Shown here one piece after another: positions 1 through 10,200 of a stretch of DNA of 32,835 nt. The position numbers and the translations under genes were made by a program. The notes under the pieces are model-generated. The model was not told where the DNA came from, did no database searches, and was given only the letters and a program-made list of their open reading frames with translations. Positions within the stretch are counted from its first letter, which is position 1; the number at the start of each line of letters is the position of its first letter. The stretch spans positions 1 to 32,835 of the forward strand of contig JANXZS010000009.1 in the NCBI GenBank assembly GCA_025355385.1, read 5' to 3'. The DNA is from Acidobacteriaceae bacterium (GTDB lineage Bacteria; Acidobacteriota; Terriglobia; Terriglobales; Acidobacteriaceae).

Positions 1-1683
1 AGTTCGAATGTGGGAGCACAGTACTTCTGGATTGACAGGATCTTCGATTGGAATCCTGAATCGACCAGCTTTGTTTTTCAGCTCTTCCACACATCGCGGC
101 CGGGGACCCTGGATACGTCGCTCATCTCCACGGATAACATCAACAATCCCCGCAGTATGAATGCTGTCTACAGCCTGGGACCGCGGCTTGAACAAGCCAC
201 GCGCTGGGGTAAGGAAACAATGGCGGGGCCACAAAAAAACAATCGGCAGTTCAACGACTATGTAAGCTCGGGGCCGCTGACAAGGTTCTATCAGGCGCCG
301 GATAGGGTTTGGACTCCGCGAGTTTTGAAAGATGGGTCAGACTCCGTTGGTGCACTGGCTGCACTGAATCGCGTGTATCTGAACATTGGCGCCTTCTCTG
401 AAGAGTGGCTGCTGCACTTCAACGCGCTGGTAGGCGGCCAGACTATTTCTCCAATTGAAGTAAAGGTCGCAAGAGCCAATTCCAGTTATTTCGAAGCAAC
501 CGAGTCACAGACGCCTGCAATGGCTCTTTTCTTTTTGAAGAGCACTGCACCTCACCTGCTGAAGAATGCGCCTGGAGGTGGAGCCTACCTAACGAAGGAT
601 AAGGCAGTGCTGGGGCGCGGCAAGATTGCTTTCGCGGAACGCTGCGCGCGCTGCCATTCCAGCAAACAGCCAACACCGCCCGCGGACGCCAATCCCGCAT
701 CTTGTGCCGGATCAGGCTACATGGACTGCTGGAACCGCTATTGGAGTTGGACGAAGACGGAAGAATACAAGAAAGACATGCGCGCGATCGTGCTGGCTCC
801 CGACTTTACTGAGGGGAATTATCTTTCAACGGACCTGCGTGTTCCCGTGACGCTGCTACAGACCAACGCCTGCAGCCCACTGGCCACCAACGCAATTGCG
901 GGTAATATCTGGGACAACTTTTCTTCACAGTCCTATAAAGATCTTCCTTCGGCGGGCACTGCGACTATCTACGACCCATTTACCGGCGAGAAGAGGTCTT
1001 ACGTGTTACCCGCTGGTGGCCGGGGCTACACCAGGCCTCCCTCGCTGATCAGCCTGTGGTCCACGGCACCGTTTCTACTGAATAACAGCGTGGGAAAATT
1101 CAATCCCAGTCCCTCCGTCGAGGCCCGGATGGATTCGTTCCAGGATTCCATCGAGAAGATGCTTTGGCCTGAAAAGCGCGAGAAGGATTCGGTGCTGGGC
1201 GACAAGATTCCCGGAATGATCGACCGTACGACGGAGCGTAGCTACCTCAGAGTTACATCGGGCTACCTGCCGGATGCGCTCAACGATTTGCGTCGTCCTG
1301 CCGCACGCTTGCTGCCATGGCTGTTCAACGATCAAGGCATACAAATTGGTCCCATACCCAAGGGCACGCCAGTCGATCTGCTGGCAAACCTCAATCTCAT
1401 GCCCGAGACAACCGACCCGGTGGAGCGCTTGAAGTATCAGAAGAAGGTCGTCGAACTTCTTTTGAGAGCAAAGCACGATCTGGAGAGACTGCCGCCCAAC
1501 GCAAGTGATGCCGAGGCCGAACAAGTATTTGCTAACCTTGAGCATCCGCTGATGGAGTTGAACAAGTGCCCGGACTTCGTAGTCAACCGCGGGCATTATT
1601 TCGGGACTGGTTACGCCGGTGGCGAGCCTGCGTTGAGCGACAGCGATAAGCGTGCGTTGATTGAGTTCCTGAAGACTTTCTAA
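1..1683 (+). CDS. c-type cytochrome, C-terminal part (cut by left edge)
   Basis: The reading frame is open to the first base, so the N-terminus, including any export signal, lies outside the window. One haem c attachment motif, CARCH, is visible at about residues 215-219 of the visible part (Cys215, Cys218, His219). Further on, a segment reading TRPPSLISLWSTAPFLLNNS resembles the 'RxPSL..W.TAPYLHNGS' stretch common in cytochrome c and di-haem peroxidase-like proteins, where a Met or His nearby often supplies the distal ligand. The protein is therefore probably an exported redox protein; its substrate is unknown. A second haem could lie upstream of the edge. It ends 55 bases before a patatin-like gene on the same strand, so the two may be co-transcribed. 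A GTG at position 10 is in frame but is not a convincing start. Confidence 0.75.
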   Translation, partial: SSNVGAQYFWIDRIFDWNPESTSFVFQLFHTSRPGTLDTSLISTDNINNPRSMNAVYSLGPRLEQATRWGKETMAGPQKNNRQFNDYVSSGPLTRFYQAPDRVWTPRVLKDGSDSVGALAALNRVYLNIGAFSEEWLLHFNALVGGQTISPIEVKVARANSSYFEATESQTPAMALFFLKSTAPHLLKNAPGGGAYLTKDKAVLGRGKIAFAERCARCHSSKQPTPPADANPASCAGSGYMDCWNRYWSWTKTEEYKKDMRAIVLAPDFTEGNYLSTDLRVPVTLLQTNACSPLATNAIAGNIWDNFSSQSYKDLPSAGTATIYDPFTGEKRSYVLPAGGRGYTRPPSLISLWSTAPFLLNNSVGKFNPSPSVEARMDSFQDSIEKMLWPEKREKDSVLGDKIPGMIDRTTERSYLRVTSGYLPDALNDLRRPAARLLPWLFNDQGIQIGPIPKGTPVDLLANLNLMPETTDPVERLKYQKKVVELLLRAKHDLERLPPNASDAEAEQVFANLEHPLMELNKCPDFVVNRGHYFGTGYAGGEPALSDSDKRALIEFLKTF

Positions 1684-1738
1684 GTCGCAGGTAGGTTCGG
1701 GACGTTCACGGATCAAGTAAGAAAGCGGGACTACGCGA

Positions 1739-4700
1739 ATGGATGGAAATTCCTACCTGGAACGATTGTCGATGCGTACACGGCTTGCTTTCTGCACAAG
1801 ACTTTGTGGCTGCGAGACATGGCCCGCGAATGAGAGTGAAGCGCAGCGCCTGCTGGCAAGATTGGAGGAGCGGTTAGCGCAGACAGAAGATGTTGGCTTC
1901 TCAAGCCTGCCGCCGGCTATGCGGACGGCGTTGGATCTGAATGATCCCACCCGCCAAACACAGACAGCGATCGAACATCTATCCCATTTGCGGTCGCAGC
2001 CAGGCTCGGTCGATGCCGTCCTGGGCGATCGGGTGCTTCCGCAGTTGAGGAGCGATCCCCAATTGCAGGAGAGGCTGGCCCGGCTGGTCAACTACCCACC
2101 CAGTCGATGGTTACTGGAGCAGGAACTTCCCGTAATTCGACAGGCGCGCGCTCTGCGAAGGACCAAGGCAGCGGCAAAGGCCGCCGTTGAAGAAGGGGCT
2201 ACTCCGGGCCCAGCGGCGCCGGGAGACCAGGTCGCCCCGGCGATGAGTGAAGAGCCCCTCGAGGATGCCTACAGGTGGGCACATACAAATCACCTTGCCG
2301 GTCTTTGTTTTTCCGGCGGTGGAATTCGCAGCGCCACCTTTAACCTGGGTGTGCTGCAAGGGCTGGCCCAGCGCGGTCAATTGGGAACCTTCGATTACCT
2401 CTCCAGTGTGTCGGGCGGCGGCTACCTGCATCAATGGCTGGCGGCATGGATCAAACGCCAGGGAAGCGTGCAGGCCGTCGAGCAGGAGCTTATCCCTCAG
2501 CCAGAAGTTGGTTGCATGCCCGCGCATCCTCATACCATCCGCTGGCTACGCCGCTACAGCAATTACCTGACGCCGCAGCGGGGAGTGTTCACCGCAGACA
2601 CATGGGTAGCGCTGGCCATTTGGATACGCAATACGTTTCTTAACCAGATCATTCTTGTTTCCGGCCTATTCTGCATGGTGCTGCTGGCGCACCTCTTCGA
2701 CTTGCGCCTGGTGGCCACCGTACTCACGGCCGGTACCGCCAGCGTTGCACGACACAGCAGCCCCTACGAATTGCTGGTGCTGGTCGAGCTGGCCGTCATC
2801 GTCATCTCGAGCTTCTTCGCCATGGGAGTGATGGCGATCAACCTGCGGGCACAGCGTTGCCACCTGAAGCCGCCAGAGAAGCGGTCCAGATGGCAATCCA
2901 AGCTGGCAGACTGGATCTGCGGCAGCCTGCTGCGGTCCCCGACCGAGCCCATGGATGAGGTCGCCATTCAATTACTGGTCCTCGCGCCTCTCTTGCTGGC
3001 ATCGCTCGCTGGCACACAACTGTTGATCATGAAAGACAAGTTCGCGCCTTGCTTTCTACCAGACTTTATTCGCGCCGCGCTGCACCTGCCTGCCTACCCA
3101 TTGCCCACGATGGCCATCGTGGTATTTGCCCTTCTCTTTCTGCTGAATTACACCATTCTGGTTGCGGGTGGAGCGGTCGAAACATACAGGATCTCGAATG
3201 GCGACAAATACATTCACTGGGCACGAACTTATTTTTTTTGTTTCGTCCTGCTGGCTGCGGCTGCGGGAACCGGCTACTTCTATGCGGTGCGGTATGCGAT
3301 TCTTGTAACCTTGCCCCGATTGCTGCCGGCCGCAATCTATGCGCATGATGCGTGGCGCCTGGCTTTAGTATTTGGGCCTCCGATGCTGCTGCTGGTACCC
3401 TTTTTCTCCATCGTGGTAGGTTCGGGACTGGTGGGGCATGATTATCCTGACTGGCTGCGCGAATGGCTGGCACGAGTGCGGGCGTGGAGCCTTCTGCACG
3501 GCCTGTCTTGGACACTTTACTTTGGCTTTGCTCTGTTAGGCAGCGGGGTCGTGGACTGGATGTTAATCCCGCACCACTTCGGCTACTCGCTCCGATGGCC
3601 GGCCCTGCTTTCGTGGATCGCCACGACGGCAGGCGGCGTATTCTCGGGCAACAGCGCCAAAACTCACGGTGACGGAAAACAGGCCGAGTCAGATTCCAGC
3701 TCGTCCAAGGTGACACCGCTTCTGAACCTATTCGCGGTAGCAGCGCCTTACGTGTTTCTCGCAGGATTATTCCTGCTGCTGTCATACACCGCGGAGTACG
3801 CCCTGCTATGGGCGCACCGCTCCTACAACAGTGGATGGCTGACGTTCCTCATCTATGCACTCCCAGCGGGAATCTGTCTGCTCTTTGGTGCGAGGGTTGA
3901 TATCAATGAATTCTCCATGCACGCCTTTTATCGCAATCGGTTGATTCGGTGTTACCTGGGCGCAAGTAACCTGACCAGACGCCCAAATCCATTGACTGGT
4001 TTTGATGAGCGGGACTTCGCCGGGCTCGCGCTGTCAGAGTTCCTGCCCGGCAAATATGACGGGCCATTCCCGATATTTTGTACCGCCCTGAATCTCACCT
4101 TTGGAGAGGATCTGGCGTGGCAAGAGCGCAAGGCCGCCTCATTCGCTTTCACTCCCCTCTACTCCGGCTACTACGTGGGTTGGACGGCGGGCAGGGCTGA
4201 AAGCAAGGTGAGTTTCAACGGCTTTGTGCCCACGGCACTATTTGCTTATCCACAGGGCGGCATCAACATCGGAACGGCTGCCGCAATCTCAGGTGCGGCG
4301 ATGAGCCCAAACTGGGGCTACCACACTAATCCGGCGACGGCGTTTCTGATGACCATGTTCAACGTGCGGCTGGGTTGGTGGCTCTGTAATCCCCGGACAT
4401 CCAAACTGCACGCGCTGGAGGCCGTTCCACCCGACGCGCAAACGAAAGCTGACACTCCCAGCATTCCTTCCCGTGCGCCGGTTGACCATGCCACGCCTCG
4501 CTTTGCCCCGGCACAATTGGTCAAAGAGCTTCTGGGCATGGTGGATGACACATCCAAGTATGTATATCTGACCGATGGCGGCCACTTTGACAACCTGGGG
4601 TTATACGAACTGGTGCGCCGTCGCTGCTATCGCATCGTCATCTGCGATTCGGAGGGCGATCCCGAACTTTCTTTCAACGGCATTGGTGCAGCAATTAGAA

Positions 4701-5017
4701 AATGCCGCCTGGACTTTGGAGCAGAAATCACGTTGGATCTCAAGCCGCTGCAACGGGACCCTAAGACGGGATTCAGCAGCGAGCATGCGCTGTGGGGTGA
4801 GATTCGCTACCCAGAGACGCCGGCCGGCGAGCGCGGCCAGGTTCTCTACATCAAGTCATCGCTGGTTGGCGACGAGCCGGGGGACATCCTCAACTATGCG
4901 TTGGAGCATGGCGCCTTCCCCCATGACAGCACGCTCAACCAGTGGTTCACTGAATCGCAATTTGAGAGCTACCGCCGACTGGGCCTGCACATTGTAAACA
5001 CAGTTTATAGCGACTGA
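1739..5017 (+). CDS. Patatin-like phospholipase with large membrane region
   Basis: A 1092-residue protein. The patatin oxyanion/glycine loop is visible as SGGGIRS (residues 192-198), followed by the nucleophile elbow SSVSGGG with Ser225 as likely nucleophile. The catalytic Asp is in TDGGHFDNLG (Asp946). Patatins use this Ser-Asp dyad to cleave acyl esters of lipids. Normally the two residues are about 150-250 residues apart; here they are about 720 apart, and the space between holds roughly ten hydrophobic segments (about residues 295-720), so the enzyme is probably an integral membrane protein. The first 180 residues are soluble and unrecognised. The elbow has Ser instead of Gly two residues before the nucleophile. 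The ATG start has only a weak Shine-Dalgarno (GCGGGA), but no better start is evident. It follows the cytochrome gene by 55 bases and is convergent with the MscS gene. Confidence 0.85.
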   Translation: MDGNSYLERLSMRTRLAFCTRLCGCETWPANESEAQRLLARLEERLAQTEDVGFSSLPPAMRTALDLNDPTRQTQTAIEHLSHLRSQPGSVDAVLGDRVLPQLRSDPQLQERLARLVNYPPSRWLLEQELPVIRQARALRRTKAAAKAAVEEGATPGPAAPGDQVAPAMSEEPLEDAYRWAHTNHLAGLCFSGGGIRSATFNLGVLQGLAQRGQLGTFDYLSSVSGGGYLHQWLAAWIKRQGSVQAVEQELIPQPEVGCMPAHPHTIRWLRRYSNYLTPQRGVFTADTWVALAIWIRNTFLNQIILVSGLFCMVLLAHLFDLRLVATVLTAGTASVARHSSPYELLVLVELAVIVISSFFAMGVMAINLRAQRCHLKPPEKRSRWQSKLADWICGSLLRSPTEPMDEVAIQLLVLAPLLLASLAGTQLLIMKDKFAPCFLPDFIRAALHLPAYPLPTMAIVVFALLFLLNYTILVAGGAVETYRISNGDKYIHWARTYFFCFVLLAAAAGTGYFYAVRYAILVTLPRLLPAAIYAHDAWRLALVFGPPMLLLVPFFSIVVGSGLVGHDYPDWLREWLARVRAWSLLHGLSWTLYFGFALLGSGVVDWMLIPHHFGYSLRWPALLSWIATTAGGVFSGNSAKTHGDGKQAESDSSSSKVTPLLNLFAVAAPYVFLAGLFLLLSYTAEYALLWAHRSYNSGWLTFLIYALPAGICLLFGARVDINEFSMHAFYRNRLIRCYLGASNLTRRPNPLTGFDERDFAGLALSEFLPGKYDGPFPIFCTALNLTFGEDLAWQERKAASFAFTPLYSGYYVGWTAGRAESKVSFNGFVPTALFAYPQGGINIGTAAAISGAAMSPNWGYHTNPATAFLMTMFNVRLGWWLCNPRTSKLHALEAVPPDAQTKADTPSIPSRAPVDHATPRFAPAQLVKELLGMVDDTSKYVYLTDGGHFDNLGLYELVRRRCYRIVICDSEGDPELSFNGIGAAIRKCRLDFGAEITLDLKPLQRDPKTGFSSEHALWGEIRYPETPAGERGQVLYIKSSLVGDEPGDILNYALEHGAFPHDSTLNQWFTESQFESYRRLGLHIVNTVYSD

Positions 5018-5074
5018 GCCGTGAGACGTTGCTCCAATAACTCGCAACAGGACTGCACTGATAGGAGCCTCTGC

Positions 5075-6949
5075 TTACTTGGCGGGTGGTGATGCTCCAG
5101 CGTGTGTCGGCACACGATGGAGCAGATCGAGCACTACCTGATACAGTCGGTTGCGCATTTCAAAGCGATCGCCCGCCCGCGTGACATAACGCACAATGAT
5201 GTCCATACCAGAAGCCGCAGGGCGCATGTCCACGGCGGGGCTGGCGCTGAACTGGCTCAAGCCATTTTGCTTGGTGACACGCTGCCACTCCACCTCAGCA
5301 AGGTTGGCGTCCTTCTCGGTCTCCTTGACGACCGTGCTATGGATGAGATCGATAATCTCTTGACTATCCTCGGAAGATGGAATGTTGACCTTGATCTCGT
5401 CCCACATCCATTGGCCCGTCGTGGAGAAGTTGAAGTATTGGCCTGAGATAGCGAACTTATTGAGAAACGTGACCCGCCTGCCGGTCGGATAGCCCCTGGT
5501 CGTCCAGTTACCCGTCTCCAGAAGCGAGGTGCGGAAGAGGCCAATCTCGACAACCTCTCCCCCGACCCCGTTAATTTCAACCCAGTCGCCCACGCGTATT
5601 CCGTGTTTGCCCATCAAAACAAACCAGCCCAGAAAGGCGATGATGAAATCCTGAAAAGCGACGGTCAAACCGGCCGTAGCAAGACCGAGGATTGTGGGTA
5701 CCTGGTTGGGCGGACCGAAGATCACCAGAACAATGAACAGGAGCGCGATAATTTGCGTCGCCAGCGTAAGGATCGTTCGCAGGGTATGTTTGCGGCGTAA
5801 ATCAATCGCTGGTCGCTCCAGCACCGCATGCACCGCAGAGCCCACCAGTCCAGCGCACATGATGATGAATGCTATCCATGCGAAGGACTCGAGCATCAGA
5901 TGTAAGACGATGCGGTGCTGCAGCAATACCTGTGCAGCCCACTTGTCGTAGACCACTGAGAGCTGCTGCTGGGTTTGCAGGCGGTTGCCCAGTATACCCA
6001 TGATGCTGCTCTGCATCGATAGCCGCTTGAGTGATTCCAGCTTGCTGGCCTTACTCGCTACAAGCGAAGGGTGCTCTGCCGCGACAACGCTGCTCTCAAC
6101 TGGAAGGGGAGCGGCATGCGTGCTTCCGGCTGCACCGGAAGTCACCGAAGTCTCTAACTTTGCGTATTGAGCTTTGAGAGAATCGATGTCTCTGTCCGCC
6201 TGCTGCTTGGCCTGCACTACAGATGCATAACGGCTGCGTTGGCTAACCCAGAATTTTAGAAGGCGATACAGCGTTCCTTGCGCTCGCGCCGAGATCACTG
6301 CTGTTTGCCCACCGCTGTTAGCGTGCTCATCGTACGAGCGCATAGCTGCTTCTCGTTCTGCGAGTTCCTGCTGAATGGTGCCGCGATTGTCGCCACTTTG
6401 ACGCGCAAGGTCTGCTTCAGCATCGTTGAGGACGTCGTTGTCCAATGCAAGCTGTGCTTTCGCGAGTTCAAGATCGTCCGCTAGCGAAGCCGCATTCAGC
6501 CCTTTCGCCTGCTGGGTGAGGCTATCTACATAGTCCTGGTCGTCTCTGACCAGCTTCTGCAGATCCTCGACCTTGCGCGAAAGAGCCGAGGCCTCGCCGG
6601 AGAGCACGCGCGTCTCCAGATTGGCCTGACGCAGTGCTATGGCGAAGGCCTGATCCACTTCATGATCCGCGAGTCGTTGCGCTTCCCTGGCATAGCGCTG
6701 CTCTTCAACGGACTCGGCCAGGGGCGCCAACGCCTCCGCAGTCTTCCAGGGACTTTGATCAACCAACCCCTCTGAGGATTGAGCACCGCTTCGTCTCGAG
6801 AGATGGAGGTCGGCCATCGAATCCCGGGTCGAGTAGTTGGCCATCAGACAAAAGGTCAGTACCAGCGCCGGGATGACGATCAGCAGCGCGCGTCCATTCG
6901 ATAGCAGGCCATTGATAAACTGTAAACGTTTGTTGATGATTTTCCTCAA
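5075..6949 (-). CDS. MscS-family mechanosensitive ion channel
   Basis: A 624-residue membrane protein. Residues 20-37 form a hydrophobic anchor. About 80-270 is rich in Gln, Glu, Ala and Leu in a heptad-like pattern and probably forms coiled coils. Two more membrane spans lie near 350-380 and 395-415. The MscS pore helix and beta domain follow at about 418-475, with ATAGLTVAFQDFIIAFLGW and then GIRVGDWVEINGVGG, the hallmark of the family. The C-terminal alpha/beta part is present. MscS channels open under membrane tension to release osmolytes; the long coiled-coil region suggests a larger periplasmic or cytoplasmic sensor portion, as in extended family members. The start is a TTG without a clear Shine-Dalgarno, chosen because it precedes the first hydrophobic span; the next Met (residue 36) would remove it. 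It is convergent with the patatin gene. Confidence 0.9.
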   Translation of the reverse strand: MRKIINKRLQFINGLLSNGRALLIVIPALVLTFCLMANYSTRDSMADLHLSRRSGAQSSEGLVDQSPWKTAEALAPLAESVEEQRYAREAQRLADHEVDQAFAIALRQANLETRVLSGEASALSRKVEDLQKLVRDDQDYVDSLTQQAKGLNAASLADDLELAKAQLALDNDVLNDAEADLARQSGDNRGTIQQELAEREAAMRSYDEHANSGGQTAVISARAQGTLYRLLKFWVSQRSRYASVVQAKQQADRDIDSLKAQYAKLETSVTSGAAGSTHAAPLPVESSVVAAEHPSLVASKASKLESLKRLSMQSSIMGILGNRLQTQQQLSVVYDKWAAQVLLQHRIVLHLMLESFAWIAFIIMCAGLVGSAVHAVLERPAIDLRRKHTLRTILTLATQIIALLFIVLVIFGPPNQVPTILGLATAGLTVAFQDFIIAFLGWFVLMGKHGIRVGDWVEINGVGGEVVEIGLFRTSLLETGNWTTRGYPTGRRVTFLNKFAISGQYFNFSTTGQWMWDEIKVNIPSSEDSQEIIDLIHSTVVKETEKDANLAEVEWQRVTKQNGLSQFSASPAVDMRPAASGMDIIVRYVTRAGDRFEMRNRLYQVVLDLLHRVPTHAGASPPAK

Positions 6950-7235
6950 AAGATGAATTGGCGTGCGAATGATTTTGCACCGCGAAGCGGCCGGTGTGAA
7001 CGCACCTTTCGTCTGCTCAACGTGCGCTTCTGCACACTTCTCTCATTAACAGTATGACGGGAAATGGGAATTCGACCAAGGACCACGCGACGTGAAGAGG
7101 AACACAGGCGACTGCTGCGACCTCGTCTGAAGCGATGCCGACTGCACCCGCCCCGCAGCAGGCGATCCAGATTTAGGTATTCCCAAGCAGGCAGAAAACA
7201 TGTCTCACGTCAGCATTGCGCGAACGCCAAGGCGG
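6950..7235. other. Intergenic region upstream of the MscS gene
   Basis: A 286-base gap between the end of the GH13 gene and the start of the MscS gene, both on the minus strand. It should hold the MscS promoter and the GH13 3' end. I see no RNA gene, convincing terminator hairpin or repeat. The only open frame here encodes an arginine-rich, low-complexity peptide running into the GH13 gene antisense, which looks like chance. Confidence 0.5.
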
Positions 7236-10200
7236 TCAGGGCAACTCCTCTAACTCTTCTGCTGTCTGGTGGGCATCCTTGGCAACGCTGTTACGCGGCG
7301 CGGCATCCGGCTTCACGGTAGTCGTCTTCCCTGTTTCCGTGTCGATCTTTTTGGTTGCTGCTCCTTCTTCGGCAAATTCTCCAGCGCCCGTTTCGGTTTG
7401 CAAGTCTTCCCGCTTCAAAAGCAAGTCGAGGCGGTAGCCGACGTCGGCCGCTGTCTGCAGCGATTCGGAAATAATCCTGCTGATCTCCGCGATTGTGTTG
7501 CGATCCGGCACCGGCTGGGACGCCAGCTTGCACAAAGCCGGCAACTGCAGCCACCACAACAGATCCTCATAAGACTCGTGCACGAAATAGGAGTGGCCCT
7601 CGGCCTCATGCGCTCCGGTGAGCCAACGTACATCCGGATCCTGCCACAGCTCTGGGGAAAGAATGGGCACCAGTTCTTTTTCTTTCGCACCTGAGGGAGC
7701 CGGCCTCGTGGCCAAACCGTGCATAGCAGCGACCTTCTCCGGTATCCCTTTCATTCCCTCGGCCGGAGCTTCCATACCAGAATCGTCCCGCGTCTCCACC
7801 CTTGCCGCAGCCAGCAGGGCAACCCTGATGCGGGCTGCCGCGCGCCAGCCTTCCTCGCCCTCGAATCCCAGTGCTGCGAATGCATTCCCCAACGGCTGCC
7901 GCAGACGCAAGCGGTGAAACAAATCGATCGCCGTGCACTCTGGATTTTCACCACTAATGGACTCTGCCAGCATTTCGAGGACACAGCAGCTCAGCACAGG
8001 CCCCCATACCGCAGTCGCCGTCAATTTAGGACTCTGACTCGGCAATACGCGGCGGGCCCCGGCTGTCCATAGCTTGGGAAAAAGCTTCTCAAGCGACGGG
8101 AGTCGCATCGCAGCACGCGCGCGTTCACGGAAGTTCTCTGCCAGCGACGCGGGGTCTACCGGCTTGTTCGGGAAAGCCCCGTCGCAGCGAGAGCGATACG
8201 CAATCTGCGCTTCCCGCAGAAAGTTCTGCGTGCGCTCCGATCCCATCTCGAAGAATGCATTTCGCTGCGGTTCAAGGTTCTGGTACTTTTCGGAGCCCGC
8301 GGCGGCCCGGGGATGCTCGGCCAATTCAGCCAGCGAGCGGATCAGAACCGGGTCCAGCAGTCGGCGAAGAGCATCGTGAGCGGGACGCAATTCCAGGTTG
8401 ATCAGCGCATCGTCCAGGTTAGGAACACCGCTCCCCCGCAACTGGTCGCACAAGCGATCCCAGGGCTTGACCGCGGATACGCGCAACTCGCGCCAATCCA
8501 GAAAAATGTGGCACTGGTAGGCATGAAGCTCGAAGCTCAGTCCCTGCTCGTTGACCTGGGAGGCGCGATGCAGATATTCCAATCCGGTCAAGGAATCGCG
8601 ATACGCGAGGATGATCGACGGATCACCCGTCAGCTCCAGCCCTTCACGCAGTTGTTGCTGGCGCAGTTGTCCCGACTGCTTGTCGGCATAGGCGGCCGAG
8701 GAGTGAATCGTTCCCCGCGCCGTGGAATAGCGGTTGTTGTAGAGCACCAGTCCGCGCTGGCCTGCTCGCCTGTTCGAGTAGGCGAAGACGTTCTCGTCCA
8801 CCGTTCCATCCTGCTGGAAAAAATCGTAGAGCAGGAAGTTGTTGCTTTCGGCGAACAGCGAACGATCGTGCAGCAGCGGAGCGATCTCGCGCTGGTGCCG
8901 CTCAACCAGCCTGGGGTCGGAATTCTCGTCATAGCGAGGTCTGCGATACTCCATCCCATATTTCTCGGTGTAACCCTCGACCTGACCATGCCCGAACATC
9001 GGCAGACCGGGCAACGTCGCCATCATTGCTGTCACTCCAAAGCACTTGTCGCCGGTGCCGAACTGATCGATGGAGGTGCGTTCGTCAGGATTGCTCATGA
9101 AGTTCACATAGCGCTTCATGATGTCGGGATCGAATTCCAGCGTGTTCTTGAGCACCGAACGATACTTGGCATTCTGCTCATCGCGCATCATATTCATGAA
9201 GGCGCTGTTGTATACGCGGTGCATTCCGAGAGTGCGGACGAAGTAGCCCTCCATCAGCCAGAATGCTTCAGCCAGCAAAAGCGTTCCCGGTACCTCGACT
9301 GCTACGCGGTCGACCACCTCGCGCCAGAACTCCGCCGGCATCAGGCGGTTGAATTCGGCATCCGACATTCCGGATTCGGCGCGTGATGGGATGGCTCCGC
9401 TGCTGCCCGGTCCGGGAAACCACAACCGGTGAAAGTGGCGCTTGGCCAGGGTCATGGCAGCGTCAAAGCGAATGACCGGAAACAACCGCGCCACATGCAG
9501 GATGGTCTGGATGACCTGCTCCCGCACCGCCGGATTGAGGTAATCCAACTGTGCCGTGTCGTTCCACGGAAAGCTGGTGCCGTCGTTGCCGTGATAGATG
9601 TACCGCGTCTCCCCCGATGCCCGGTCGCGCCGCTGAAAAACCACCGCCGCATCGGTCTGCTCAAAGTAGTGGTTCTCAATCTTGATCTCAACCCGCGAAT
9701 CATGGGAGAGGTCGGGGCCATCGAAGTTATAAGCGGGATAGGGAACATCGGGGCGCGAGATAAACCACTCAGGATGCTCGATTACCCACGGAGAATCGAT
9801 CCCCATGTGGTTGGGCACCATGTCGCTGGCCAGTCGAATACCCCGCATATAGGCGCGATTCCGCAGATCCACATAGGCCGATTCTCCGCCCAGATCTTCG
9901 GCGATGCGGTAGTCGTATAGCGAATAAGCTGAAGCAACCGCATCAGAATTTCCGCAGAGTTGCTTGATGGTCTGGGACGCCCGGCTGCGCTCCCAAATGC
10001 CGATCAGCCACAGAGAGTTCAATCCCCGATGTGCGAGAGCATCCAATTCTTGATCGGGAATCTGATTCAGACGCGCGATCTCTCGCCCATATTGCTTCGA
10101 TAGCTGCGCCATCCACACATACGTACTTTTGGCGATCAATACCGTATTCGGCATCCAGTCGCGATCCTGGCTGAATTTCTCGTATTCATTGGCAGGATCG

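Noticed and set aside
7064-7321. Arginine-rich 85-codon plus-strand frame between the MscS and GH13 genes
   Set aside because: Low-complexity composition, no ribosome site and antisense overlap with the GH13 gene.
8313-9386. 357-codon plus-strand frame inside the GH13 gene
   Set aside because: It is antisense to a gene with clear GH13 motifs; long antisense frames are common in GC-rich coding DNA.
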